Part shown: positions 47,669 to 58,554 of the stretch, one piece after another | Layout of the letters: each line of letters opens with the position of its first letter | Position numbering within the stretch: position 1 is the first letter of the stretch | DNA from: Clavelina lepadiformis | Taxonomy: Eukaryota > Chordata > Ascidiacea > Aplousobranchia > Clavelinidae | Assembly (NCBI RefSeq): GCF_947623445.1 | Contig: NC_135244.1 | Span: 8,494,001 to 8,558,000 of the forward strand | Reading direction: 5' to 3' | Length of the DNA stretch: 64,000 bases | Notes under the pieces: generated by a model | Told to the model about the DNA's origin: nothing | Seen by the model: only the letters and a program-made list of their open reading frames with translations | The model's database searches: none | Program-made: the position numbers and the translations under genes

Positions 47669-50038
47669 TTATTCCATGGGTTCACTAACACTTTGGTTGT
47701 AGGAACTGATGTCGCTATTATAGCGTCGGAGGTCATTTACAGTAGTAGGGTTGCCATAAGGAACCGGAATTGTTGCTTCACGAGTTAAAACAGTTGAGTG
47801 AACAGTTGCACTATTATCAGGTAATGTTTGTGCCTGCGGTACTAGGACTTGTTCTGATCCAACCGGAATTTCTCTTTCAGCATTGTCTCCTACTGCCATA
47901 CTTCGGCGATCACTGTTAGAATCATTTCCAGCAGCTGAAGTAGATGATGATGCGGTCGATTCATCGTCTTGCGAAACTCCACTATTTTGTTGGAATGCGT
48001 TTGAAGATTGCAACCCAGCGACACCTTTCTTTTCAGCTGTTGCAAGGTCTCTTTTAATCTTACGCTTTCTTGAGTTACGATTTCTTTGATATTGAACTTC
48101 ATTTTGGAAATCAATGATGTATACTGAACCGGCAATTAGCACATCTACCGATTGTTCTTTATTGAGATAGGCATCTTCAATCTCAATACATGTCCGATCA
48201 TCATATTGCCACCAGCCATTGTAGCCTTGATAAAACCACACATATCTAAAAATGTACAGATAAAAATAAATGTTGCTGACACCAATGAAGAAAGCAATAT
48301 GCTCAGTTTTAAGGATGTAATGACACAGTGGTGCAAGAATTATTTATGTTCCTACAAAGAAAAAACTTTAGTAAATAGGGTCTTCTTTATTGAGCTACTG
48401 AGATCTACCCTTAGGCAACGGCATGTAATAAATCATCAGCCGTTTTGTGTACGATAGAAGCTGAATTCTGGTCTAGCTTACTGCAGAACACTAAAGCTCT
48501 TTTGATTCTAGGTCATAAAAAAACAGTTCCCAGCTCTTTAATTTTAAAGGCTGTGTTATGCATAGTATGTTCAGTAAAACTTGCCATTACATTGGAATGA
48601 TTTTGATATATTTTTGGGCTGCAGAATCTCAATAAGATGTTGATATAGAAGTTCTGATCAAATGTTTTTGCCTGGCGACATACTGATCTAATATCTCATT
48701 ACATTCTTGTTTCTTACCTTTTACACTTCTTTTGTCTCTTGTTTGCAGTCAGGGATGTGTATTATCTATTGCAATCTGGCTCCACTGGCCCATTCCAGAA
48801 ACAGTAATGTGAACAAAGTTTAGCTAAGTATGCAACCAAGCTTCACTCAATATGAATTTGAATAGAAAAGCTTGTTTGAATAGCTAGTGTTAATGTTTTT
48901 GCTATATTTCTGAGAATTGCACACAGTCTGAACTATAAGCTACTGATTCTGAAGAAACGCAAAACTTTCAAAAAAATATTTGCAGCAATGAAAATGATTT
49001 TAAAGTAAGGTATATACAGCTAAACAATTTTCCAGCCAGTTTGTTTCAATTTAGTTGGTAATTTTCCGTACCATTTAACTAACTGGCAATCATACCTAGC
49101 CAAGTTAAGCCTTTCTTGCTCATGGGTTTTAGCAATTCTCTATAAACAAGCAAACAGGGCCTTAGTATAGTTAAAAATCTTAACCAGATCTTTGTTTGGA
49201 TGGATTTTTTGTCGCATCAACATAGCCCATAATTTGCTGAAAAGCATCACTGCAGCGCCAGAACACCGGTTCCTCCAGGCCAAACCGATCACAATCTCAA
49301 ACTATCAACCTTATTCATGCTATGTTAGCTTATCAGGTGCTACGCTCTTTATATAATCTGTCTATTTCATGAAATCTTTTAATTTCATCCAAGACAAAAC
49401 TGTTTTACTTGCTGATCACTGCATTTTATGAAAACCTCGCCTTAAACACTTTAAACAGAGAGTTCAGAGTCAAATTAGTATTGACCAGTATAATTAATCG
49501 TAATGGGCTTGTGGCATTCTACCCCAAGGGTGTGGATGAAACAAAAACAACTTGAGAATCAGAATTTTTGTGTTTCTACCAATATAATTTAGAAAATGTT
49601 TATGGCATGTTGATATTCATTTTGTTATCACACACTGGACTGTACTGTAGTGATAAGAATTTAGCGATTCATTTTACATCATTTTCCTACATACCTAGGT
49701 TCAGAAGTATCATTCTCAGTTGTGATGCCAACTTCTTTTGCAAAATGTGAAGGTTTTGAAATAAAATCATTAGGAATGGTTGCTCTACACAATGCACACT
49801 TGTGACTCTGCATAGCTGTTCCCTAAAAGATCACACACAATGTTCTACACTTCAACAAATGAAGAGATAGATTGTTTTACATGAATTCTGTTAAAATTTT
49901 AAATAAAATTACCTTTGCACAGAGAAAACAAAATACATGGGAACATGGAAGCTGCACTGGTTGCATGCATTGCTGAAGGCAAATGGCACATTCTAATAGT
50001 TCTTCATTTGCTGAAGAAAAGCTTGACGGCTGATTCAT
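47669..50038 (-). CDS. RNF146: E3 ubiquitin ligase RNF146 (Iduna), RING + WWE
   Basis: PAR-dependent E3 ligase that ubiquitinates tankyrase-modified proteins such as Axin. Minus-strand exons 49913-50038, 49695-49822 and 47669-48245 give 276 aa (human about 359). A RING-HC finger begins at CAICLQQC, continues through LPCSHVFCFLC and ends KCALCR. A linker leads to the WWE domain, YVWFYQGYNGWWQYDDRT through VQYQRNRNSRKRKIKRD, which binds iso-ADP-ribose. The C-terminal third is Ser-rich and disordered. It includes REIPVGSE, which fits the tankyrase-binding pattern RxxPxG. The gene lies 108 bp downstream of the MRPS33 stop on the same strand, so the two may be co-transcribed. Confidence 0.93.
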
Positions 50039-50046
50039 ATTGATCA

Positions 50047-50058
50047 GCTCAAGAAAAC
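50047..50058 (-). promoter_or_regulatory. Possible 3' splice site before RNF146 ATG
   Basis: On the minus strand TTGTTTTCTTGAG ends 9 nt before the RNF146 ATG, within the 108-bp gap after MRPS33. AATAAATAAA, a possible poly(A) signal, precedes it. Confidence 0.4.
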
Positions 50059-50146
50059 AATGTTTATTTATTCAAGTTTTTTTTTATGTTTTTTTCTTTC
50101 CTTTTTGTAATGTTCAAGAGAATCTTAAGAATAAACAAATTGAAGT

Positions 50147-50627
50147 TTATTGCTTCTTTTTTCCTTTTCCTCGTAGTTCACGTTGTCTTTGCATTTCTTC
50201 TTTAAAATCCATATGTTCATCTCTGAGACAAAAGATATTCAAACATTATTTCACTAAGAGTGACAGTAGTAACTTGACTGGATTAAATGCAAAAATTCCA
50301 ACTCACAGGTACTGGTATAAATAAAGCGTAATAAATAAAACGACAGAATCAGTTTAGATAGTTTACAATCTTAGAAATTGATCTGTTTCAAGAACTGTTA
50401 ATCACATACACATATAATCCCAAGTGTCTTAGTGTCTTGAACAAATCTCTAACGTCTTGAATCGGTGGATAATAATGAGTAAACTCCCTTTTCTTGTAAT
50501 ATGGTTCTCTGCCAAGAATCCTTAAAATGAGCTTTGCCTTATGTTGTTCTGTTGGAAGCTGTTCTCGAAAGATACGAGCACTCAATCGTGCCATATTACG
50601 AGCATATTGAGATGGGTTTCGACTCAT
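50147..50627 (-). CDS. MRPS33: Mitochondrial ribosomal protein S33
   Basis: Small-subunit mitoribosome protein. Exons 50410-50627 and 50147-50222 (minus) give 97 aa (human 106). The start MSRNPSQYARNMARLSARIF matches the human start, with its MSRLSARLF block. HYYPPIQDVRDLFKTLRHLG and then LY follow. The second exon encodes DEHMDFKEEMQRQRELRGKG and a lysine-rich end, as in human DEHQDF...LRGK. I chose the strong donor GTATGT (giving LYV-DEH); the upstream GTGTAT would break the frame. RNF146 begins 108 bp downstream. Confidence 0.92.
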
Positions 50628-50662
50628 ATCAATACAGAAAAACCATTCCGCAGTTTTACCGA

Positions 50663-50676
50663 CCTGTTGAAACAAA
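50663..50676 (-). promoter_or_regulatory. 3' splice-site-like sequence before MRPS33 ATG
   Basis: On the minus strand TTTGTTTCAACAG ends 36 nt before the MRPS33 ATG; the frame between is open but lacks an ATG. Confidence 0.45.
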
Positions 50677-51354
50677 CTGGCAATTTATAGCAATACCATT
50701 CAACAACAAATTTAACATTAAGCTAATACATTTTCCTTACACTTGGCCCTAAAAAGGAATCACTGAACACATGCCTTGTTATGCAAACATTAATGATAGA
50801 TAAAACAGGGTGGTCCAAGACTGCCAGCATAAAAGTTTAAGGACCCATGTGCCTTGGTTTGAACCATCCTGGATTACAAAGATTTCCAAATTTTCATCGC
50901 ATAGATTTAACAAGAATTCACTAAACGAATTTTAATTCTTATCTATTAACTTTTCGGTTCCGAGGCCAATTCTAAACAGTAAAACTCTTCCAATGGTTAG
51001 CTGTCACAGATTAGCTGTCTAGCTGATTAGCGGTTACAGATTAGCTGTCCAATTAACAACCAATATTGAAAAATTTAAAGATGATTAATTGCAAAATGTT
51101 GAAATGGTTTTCGGCACCTTTAGGCATAACCAAGGCATTAAAAGATTAAAATGTGCATTCAGTTTATTAAAATCAGATGTGTTTCTTTCAGTGTTTACTT
51201 TCATCTTTTCAAAACAAGATCAGATCTAGAAAACATTTATAATCTTGGCATATTATAGCTTGACATTTGTGCAAGCTTCAATTGTCATTTTTTGGTCATA
51301 CATATTTTGGTCTTTTATGATTTGTTATATAGTATTGCCTGAAACTAAAAACTA

Positions 51355-51488
51355 TCCACCAGGCCCACTAAATGCCTTATTCAAGGGCATTATGATGGTA
51401 TAGCAACACGGAGTATCGAACACAAAACATGAACTACATTTAACGCGATGCCAGTACTCATCCGGCTAATGAGCCGACATGTGCAACC
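51355..51488 (-). repeat. tRNA-derived SINE copy, minus
   Basis: On the minus strand a head (GTCGGCTCATTAGCCGGATG) with B-box-like TGTTCGATACTCC is followed by a body TGCCCTTGAATAAGGCATTT. The body resembles that of the 15797-15920 copy. Confidence 0.5.
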
Positions 51489-52989
51489 ATTAAATCAATT
51501 GAAAATTGAGTGCACATAAGTTCTGTCCAAGTCATTAAGTGCAAACTAACGCACAGCTGTTAAGTGCTGCTACTGAAGCTCATAAAAAGCAGTATTGAGT
51601 GTGTCTATGTCAAACTCATGCAGTCTGGTACCAGTGTTTTTTTCAATAACTCAAAATTGGGGAAATCCTTGTGGAAAGAGTGGCACATTTACACACGAGA
51701 TGCATTAACATCTGAAACATAGGTGCCGACTTTTGGAAATCGTTGGGAGTGTGGCAACGTATGACGCCATCAAGTTACTGACGTTGTTACAATAACTTAC
51801 GCTTTTCTTGACGTATCCGGTTTATATCCATATGTTAATGTTTTATTGCCTAGCACAGACAATGGTGTGCAATTATTTTGCTAAGAATTTTCGCCTGGTT
51901 AGCTAGTTACCAGCACATGAAAGCATGCAAGCATAAAGCTTTACAAAGCAATGGGGTGTGATGTCACTCTACTTCATGAAACCTACCTCATGCACAAGCT
52001 GAGCGTGTGAAAATAAATGCTTGAGAATTGCGGTTAAGCATAGTAGCCATACTTTAAAATCTAGGTTTAACCGATGTAAAAAACAGTCGTAAGTGTAACA
52101 GGTTGTTTAGATTTGATTTACTGAAGGCCTGAAGTAAATTCTTCATGAAAACTCGGTGAAATTCAAGTATAAGTCGTACTTCTTCATGTGGAAAATATAG
52201 TACTGTACAATTATAGTAGTAATATTACAAAGCATCAATACTATTTTGTAAAATATGAGTACAGCCACCCAGTCACTCCAAAGTAGGTTATTAATGCATA
52301 TTAGATAGAACGTTTATTGTTAACGATTGGACCACGCTCAACATAATTGGAACAGTCCCATACCCACTTCTGAGATAATAATATTTAATGATTTTAACTA
52401 CAAAAAAAGATCAATGATAACATGTCATACAAATAGGTTTATTATTGATTCCACTACATAGATTGTTTTTATGTTAATTCCTATAGATTCAGTTGTGAAC
52501 AAAATAATATGTTTCATTTCTTTGAAACAAAAATACATAGTAATAAGTGTTTAAATCGCAAGTGTCAAAACTATTTCTGGCAATTTTTAAATGTGAATTC
52601 TTCATACACTTACCAAGGAGTTAAGATAAAACAAGTTCGAAAAGAGAAAGGCGAAGAGAAGAAATTATGCTTTGATCAAACTTCTTATTGGTTTCACAGA
52701 AGTTGATGGATACACTAATTACGTTAAACGCTTGTTTTTGAAATACATTTTCAAGAAGTTATTTTAATGCATGTATATTTTGGCAATCAAGACGATGATT
52801 AATTATATTAAACGATGTTCAAGGCATAACCGATATTGTGTAACAATTTGTATGAGAATAGATAGCCTATTTTAATTGTTGTACAGACAAACAAATTTAT
52901 TCTGTGGAAAAAGATTAACTTCCTTCCAGCCAATAAATTGTTTAAAAACAAAGCAATTGTCGTAAAACCTCCTCGTCATGCATACTAGG

Positions 52990-53571
52990 CTAACAAAAAC
53001 ATGTTATCGTCAAACGTTCTAAATCGTGCTCAAACAGATTTGTCCCATAAAATGCGCACCGGGCATTATAAAGAACAAACAAAAAAATATCACTTTTGTT
53101 GACCAATCTTTCATCTAACCACACACTAAAGATAAAGCTCACTGTATGCTGTCTAACCTTCTCATCTGAACATTTTTGCCAGGCTACTGTTTTTAGGCCA
53201 ATAACATGTTTTGCATTGGTTGTCTGAACTTCGTTGTGGCACGTTCCACGCTGGTACCACTTCAAATCAAGTACAACTTTGAGGATGTAGAATATGTATA
53301 GATCGTTGCATTCCAAACAACAGCATTGTCTTAACGGCCAAATACCGCTTTTAAAAACAACTTCCTGTCACTCAGCTAACTCACCCTGTGCTGCTGTGCA
53401 CGACGCATTTTTACCGGTGGGCTTTTTAACAGACACCGAGAACCCTGCTGATAGAGGAGGCCTGGTGGCCCTTATGGGTTTAGTGGCCTTGATAATTGTT
53501 ACCCATTGTGAAAATGTGGCACCTGCACGCATGAAATTCATCAACATGCATTCTAAGTTTTTTATCTTCAT
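52990..53571 (-). other. Unexplained open region with ORFs on both strands
   Basis: On the minus strand two open stretches in one frame (53571-53368 and 53316-52990) are separated by a short gap with a stop. A good donor-like sequence, AGGGTGAGTT, lies at about 53388. The plus strand also has a 98-codon frame (53294-53590) with a hydrophobic VALMGLVALIIV segment. The core 53370-53510 is GC-richer than its surroundings. I recognise no family; it could be an unknown exon or an old repeat. Confidence 0.3.
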
Positions 53572-53860
53572 GCCAATTTATAATAAATAAAAAAAAATTA
53601 AGGATTTCGTGCATGCCATCATACAAAAATCTGGGTTATTGCAAGCACGATTTCTATTCGAAAACTGCCATGCTTTCCAATCGGGGTTGTTACCAGCAAT
53701 TATTACTTTAATTGAACTTTTTCGAGATAAGGCTACCATATTATAGGGAGGCAAGATTTTTCTATCGCTTATACTTAATAATGGAAATTTTCAACCACCT
53801 ATTGATTATTTTTAAAATCCAAAAGTTCTGGGCATAGGATTGTGAAGATTTCACTCAGGT
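53530..53860 (+). repeat. Dispersed repeat family copy
   Basis: Contains TTTTTTATCTTCATGCCAATTTATAATAAATA (53557-53588; related to 46.0 kb) followed by CGCTTATACTTAATAATGGA and TTGATTATTTTTAAAATCC, the same order of blocks as near 27.2-27.85 kb and 63.85 kb. Confidence 0.55.
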
Positions 53861-53901
53861 GAGTAACACAGGTTTTTCAAAAAAAACTTGAAATTATGTT
53901 T

Positions 53902-53991
53902 CCTAGTTCTTATCTTACAGCGGTTTGACTGCTATGCACTGGACTTGTCTAGTGTATATAGGACCCAAATCGCTGTAAAATAAGAACTAGG
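53902..53991. ncRNA. 90-nt near-complete hairpin (miRNA precursor-like or tiny MITE)
   Basis: CCTAGTTCTTATCTTACAGC pairs with GCTGTAAAATAAGAACTAGG (one mismatch). The stem continues through GGTTTG/CAAATC, and the loop can fold further (CTATGCACT with AGTGTATATAG). No open frame. Size and shape would suit a microRNA precursor or a very short fold-back element; the sequence alone cannot decide. Confidence 0.4.
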
Positions 53992-54057
53992 CCTATAGCA
54001 AACATTATTTTCAAAAATATTTTAAACCACTTAGACTTGTATATTTTAGTAATATAA

Positions 54058-54089
54058 TAGAATACTAATAACTTGCTATTAGTATTCTA
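54058..54089. repeat. Perfect 13-bp hairpin plus a third repeat unit
   Basis: TAGAATACTAATA, ACTTGC, TATTAGTATTCTA. The unit TATTAGTATTCTA recurs immediately downstream at about 54103-54116. Confidence 0.85.
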
Positions 54090-54214
54090 CGATATTCTAG
54101 TATTATTAGTATTCTATGGTAGTATCCGTATCCGCTGCATCCTGAGAGAATTTGTGTGAGATTTCTATTTTCACCATACACATCGGAAATATAAACACTA
54201 TTTATATAAACACT

Positions 54215-54235
54215 ATCAATCAATCAATCAATCAA
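54215..54235. repeat. ATCA tetranucleotide microsatellite
   Basis: Five units of ATCA/CAAT. Confidence 0.85.
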
Positions 54236-54294
54236 CAGATCATTTTATTTTTTCCAAAAAAACGCGGTGAGAACGAAAAATCAAGCCAGTTGTC

Positions 54295-54440
54295 AGAGGT
54301 GGGCAGTCGGTACTTTGAAAGTACCTTCGGTAACGGTACCGGTACTTGACAAAAGATGTACTGATGGTTCCGGTATTCGGCACTATTTCAAAAAGTAGTT
54401 TGGTTCTGTGTCGGTACTCGGTACTTTTTGTGTAAAAGAT
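54295..54440. mobile_element. hAT-like left end
   Basis: CAGAGGTGGGCAGTCGGTAC, followed by repeated GGTAC/GTACC motifs, resembles the left end of hAT MITEs. No matching right end was found. Confidence 0.35.
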
Positions 54441-55046
54441 GCTGCTGCAATTGCAATGTTTGCCGCTATTATGCCCCCGGTAACGATCGTTTCAGGTCAA
54501 AATATATGTGACGTTAAACGCTTGCAATTTTTCTTAACATGACGTCTGGAATAAAAAAGATCAACAGATGCTAAAATTAGTGGATTAATGAACATGTATT
54601 TTTGAAAACATTATGGCGATTGTAATAATTTATATAATTGGCCTTTTGACAAGCAATTGTGTGTTCTCTGGTTAGGGAGAATTATAACATTTAAAAGAGT
54701 TGTCCCGTTTAACTCTGACGCAAAGCCGTGTAGTGGAGTAAACTACTTTTCAAGTGTTTTTAGTATGTAGAGTGTACGAAGATAGATGGTACTTGTGGTA
54801 AAGAATCTCGGTGATGTGGAATATATTTCAATTTGTTAATTACTATGAAATAGTTTGGGTAAATAATGATTGGCTTTGTTAAACTTTGTTTCTTAATGAT
54901 TGGCTGAAAATAGCGGTTTAAAAAACTGTGGTTTGGTACAAAGCGCCCCCTTTTCTTTTTTATTCATCATTCAATTGAATTCATTACCTCTATTCGGATT
55001 TTAAAATGGATATGAAATTGATTCTGATGTAATTACGACTATATTT

Positions 55047-56462
55047 TGGAATATAAGAATTTGAACTTTATCAACGTTGTGCTTACTTAAGGAAACAATC
55101 AAAGATAGCATAAAAAAACAGAGTCAAAAATAAAATAGATAAAGAGTTTTAAAAGAACGACTAAAACCTTTGGCTTTATGTCAACATAAAACAATTAACC
55201 TCTTCATACCCATAAAATACTTGTTAAAATTTTAAAATAATCACGTGAAAAGTATCGAGTAGGTTACTGGGACAGACTGAAATTTCTTGAAACAAGTAAT
55301 TCGGCACTAGACTATTTCTCAAAGATACAGTACTGTATTACCAACGATATAAAGAAGTTCTTTATATCGTTGATTCGTTAGTATTACATTGCATTACATT
55401 ATTGGATTATTACATCGAAAATAAAACAGCAATGGATCAGTTAGGGGATTTTCCCGAATTTGAATCAATTGTTCAGTTCGATTTGACGTGTTTCCTGAAT
55501 ATGTGCAACTGGTAAAGGTAATACAGTAGAACTCGCATATTACGGATGTGAATATAACGGACAACCGTATATATCTGATGAAAATTGAAGTCCGGATGGT
55601 TTCGTATTCTTTTTGGTACATTTCAACTCGCTTATGACGGATCCGTTATCGTATATAACGGATACATTCACCAGTCCCCTTGAGAAAAAAACAATGTAAA
55701 ATACCTCTTATATAACCAGGATTGCTATCGGTCTCTACTCAAAAATAAGCACGACTAGGAAAATAAAGACGAATACCACCTTAAACAGTGCACAACAGGA
55801 GAAAGCAACCAATGTTCCTAAAAAAACGAGATACTATCTGCATGTTCTTAATTTTGGTATCTCTTTGGTACAAAATGGTATACTAAAGGGGTCGCCTAAT
55901 AGATACCCAAATTAGGAACCTTTGCCCTAAAAATAACCACGTTTCTTAGAAATAAACACAGAATGGTAACCCTGTAGATAAGGGATCCATTCATCATTGC
56001 AGAGAAATCGATTGTTGACAGTACAATTGCTACTGTCACAGAAGAAACTGTGCTATATTTTTCACATTTAATTCAATCTTTCACTTGTATTGCATATACT
56101 GTACGTTTTTAACCAATATGCCAAAAATTTCATTTTCACAATGAAATTGTGCACAGAAAATATACAGTACAGTATGTTGTTTCTGACTTGAAAATGTCTT
56201 GTATTTAACTCTGGAGTGCGAGACGTAATACATAGGGACCTAGCGAACCTGCGTGGTGTACCGAGGGTCAATTTCGTATATAATAGGTGGATATTGCTGG
56301 TCCCGACTTGTCCGTTATATGCAAGCTGTACAGTACTAATACTGGAATATAAGAATTTGGACTTTATCAACGTTATGCTTACTTAAGGAAACAATCAAAG
56401 ATAGCATAAAAAAAAAACAGAGTCAAAAATAAAATAGATAAGGAGTTTTAAAAGAACGACTA
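55047..56462. repeat. ~117-bp direct repeats 1.3 kb apart
   Basis: 55047-55163 and 56343-56462 are nearly identical from TGGAATATAAGAATTTG to AGAACGACTA. They differ at a few positions and by the length of an A run. Between them lie about 360 bp of unique sequence and a Tigger-type MITE (55524-56333). The right copy is about 140 bp upstream of the GLB1L2-like ATG. Confidence 0.9.
55524..56333. mobile_element. Tigger/pogo-type MITE, 810 bp
   Basis: The left end CAGTAGAACTCGCATATTAC and the right end (reverse complement CTGTACAGCTTGCATATAAC) match at 17 of 22 positions, with TA on both sides (55522-55523, 56334-56335). Subterminal TATAACGGA repeats recur inside. No transposase. The ends resemble those of the autonomous element at 36457 in style but not in sequence. 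Confidence 0.7.
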
Positions 56463-56537
56463 CTTTACAGTGTACATGCAACATGCACTTGAAAGCTATA
56501 AAAAAGACGTTGCAAGAAAAAGTAACATGCTGTTTCA

Positions 56538-56549
56538 TTAACATTGCAG
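56538..56549 (+). promoter_or_regulatory. 3' splice-site-like sequence before GLB1L2-like ATG
   Basis: TTAACATTGCAG ends 49 nt before the ATG. In an otherwise intronless gene, this suggests a spliced leader or a 5' UTR intron. Confidence 0.5.
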
Positions 56550-56598
56550 GGCAGGTTATGTAATGTTAGTTTGAATGAGGTGATATTTATAAACTATA

Positions 56599-58554
56599 AT
56601 GAGGCGTCAGCATACTTTTTATTGCATTGCGGGATCTATGACTGTTTACGTTGTTTGGATGTTGCTGCAGTGGCATGGGCAAATCTCGTCTTATGAAAAT
56701 GAACTTGAAAATCCAGTTGTGAGACTGAAAAATATAAAGCGAGCTGCATATAAACGTGGATTACTTGCTGATGAAAAAAGCTTTATTTTGGATGGCAAAC
56801 CATTTGTTGTGTTAAGTGGAGCGGTTCATTATTTTCGAATGCCCCAGGAATATTGGAGAGACAGGCTTTTGAAAATGAAAGCATGTGGACTTAACACAAT
56901 TGAAACTTATGTACCATGGAATTTACATGAACCAGAGCCAGGAAGATTTAATTTTGATAACAATTTGTCGCTCACTAATTTCTTGTCATTAGCACAAGAA
57001 CTGAAATTACTAGTCTTCTTACGACCTGGTCCATACATTTGTTCAGAGTGGGAATTTGGAGGGTTACCATCTTGGCTTCTTAGGGATCCAGTTATGAAAG
57101 TTCGGACCACGTACCCCCCTTATACTAAAGCAGTAGTAAGGTATTTTGATAAACTTCTTCCCATGGTAAAACCCCATCAATATAAACAAGGTGGATCTAT
57201 TGTAGCTTTTCAGCTTGATAATGAATATGGGGCTTATTTCCATGACAAGGATTATGTTCCATTTTTGAAGAAACAAATGGAAAGGCATGGCATTGATGAA
57301 CTTCTCTTTACTTCTGATAACTCCGAAGGAATTTTTAAACAAACATTACCTGGAGTTTTGAAAACAGTAAACTTCAAACATGTTGATAATCACTTTAAAG
57401 ACCTGAAACGAAATCAGCCCAATGCTCCCCTGATGGTCATGGAATTTTGGACTGGCTGGTTTGATTGGTGGGGTGAGAAGCATCATACCATGTCTGTGCA
57501 GGAATTTTCTGAAACCTTAAATGAAATTTTGAGTGTTGGTGCATCAGTCAACTTTTATATGTTTTATGGTGGAACTAATTTTGGTTTTATGAATGGTGGG
57601 TATCATGATGGACATGTATACAAAAGTGACATAACAAGTTATGATTATGATGCTCTAATAGCTGAAAATGGCGACTTAACTCCAAAATATCATAAAGCTA
57701 AGAAAATAATATCTCAGTATTATCCTAACGCCATTTCCAATGTACAGTATTCTTTTCCTGAAAAATATTCGCGAAAGGCATACAGTCCTGTAGAAATAAG
57801 CACAACTGTAACCCTATGGGATAGCTTGCAACTGATACAAAGCATAAAAACTGAAAAACCAGTTACCATGGAAATGCTTGATATCAATAATGGAGCCGGT
57901 CAGTCATATGGATATACAATGTACAGATCTGAGATTGATTTTCCTGATGATAGGAACATTCTTATTGGTGGATTAGATAAAGTGCAAGATCGAGGGTATT
58001 TGTTTGTTAATCAAGAAAAAGCAACAAAAATTGATGACAGTACGAAAAGTAATCGGTATGAAATTGTTTATAAAACTGGGCAGGAAAAAAGAATTCAGAT
58101 TGATGTCTTAGTGGAAAATGGAGGCCGAATTAACTGGGCACGATTTAATGACCAACGCAAAGGACTAACAGGAGCATTGACAGCTAACGAAAACATGGTT
58201 CAGGGATGGACAACATTTCCATTGGAAATGAAGCCTGATTTTATCGGTAAATTGTCTTTGTCTGACCTGTGGAAACAAAACGAATGCAAAACCAAATTGG
58301 GATCTCCTACTTTCTTTAAGGTCAGTTTATCTATTGATGGTGACCCAACTGATACCTACATAGATATGAGAAATTGGGGAAAGGGGGTGGTATTTATCAA
58401 CAACAAAAACCTTGGAAGGTACTGGAACATTGGACCCCAAATGGCTTTGTATATACCAGCACCTTGGCTAAAGAAAGATAATGAAGTTATCATCTTTGAG
58501 GAAATTAAATGTTCAAATATTGTAAGCTTCTGTTCAGATCCTCTTCTTGGTTAA
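56599..58554 (+). CDS. GLB1L2: Beta-galactosidase-like protein, GH35 (GLB1L2/GLB1L3 group)
   Basis: A 651-aa glycoside hydrolase family 35 protein encoded by one uninterrupted exon. A hydrophobic segment at residues 7-26 (FYCIAGSMTVYVVWMLLQW) looks like a signal anchor, which would place the catalytic domain in the secretory lumen or outside. The TIM barrel carries EYWRDRLLKMKACGLNT, YVPWNLHEPEPG and RPGPYICSEWEFGGLPSWLL. QLDNEYG has the likely acid/base Glu at 209, and MEFWTGWFDWWG the likely nucleophile Glu at 282. Both are intact, so activity is plausible. C-terminal beta domains end with GVVFINNKNLGRYWNIGPQ. Length and motifs match GLB1L2 (human 636 aa). Which GLB1L paralogue it is cannot be settled here. 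Confidence 0.95.
   Translation: MRRQHTFYCIAGSMTVYVVWMLLQWHGQISSYENELENPVVRLKNIKRAAYKRGLLADEKSFILDGKPFVVLSGAVHYFRMPQEYWRDRLLKMKACGLNTIETYVPWNLHEPEPGRFNFDNNLSLTNFLSLAQELKLLVFLRPGPYICSEWEFGGLPSWLLRDPVMKVRTTYPPYTKAVVRYFDKLLPMVKPHQYKQGGSIVAFQLDNEYGAYFHDKDYVPFLKKQMERHGIDELLFTSDNSEGIFKQTLPGVLKTVNFKHVDNHFKDLKRNQPNAPLMVMEFWTGWFDWWGEKHHTMSVQEFSETLNEILSVGASVNFYMFYGGTNFGFMNGGYHDGHVYKSDITSYDYDALIAENGDLTPKYHKAKKIISQYYPNAISNVQYSFPEKYSRKAYSPVEISTTVTLWDSLQLIQSIKTEKPVTMEMLDINNGAGQSYGYTMYRSEIDFPDDRNILIGGLDKVQDRGYLFVNQEKATKIDDSTKSNRYEIVYKTGQEKRIQIDVLVENGGRINWARFNDQRKGLTGALTANENMVQGWTTFPLEMKPDFIGKLSLSDLWKQNECKTKLGSPTFFKVSLSIDGDPTDTYIDMRNWGKGVVFINNKNLGRYWNIGPQMALYIPAPWLKKDNEVIIFEEIKCSNIVSFCSDPLLG

Noticed and set aside
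51100..51760. Possible element bounded by TCGGCACC and GGTGCCGA
   Set aside because: The two motifs point outward rather than inward and no target duplication was found.
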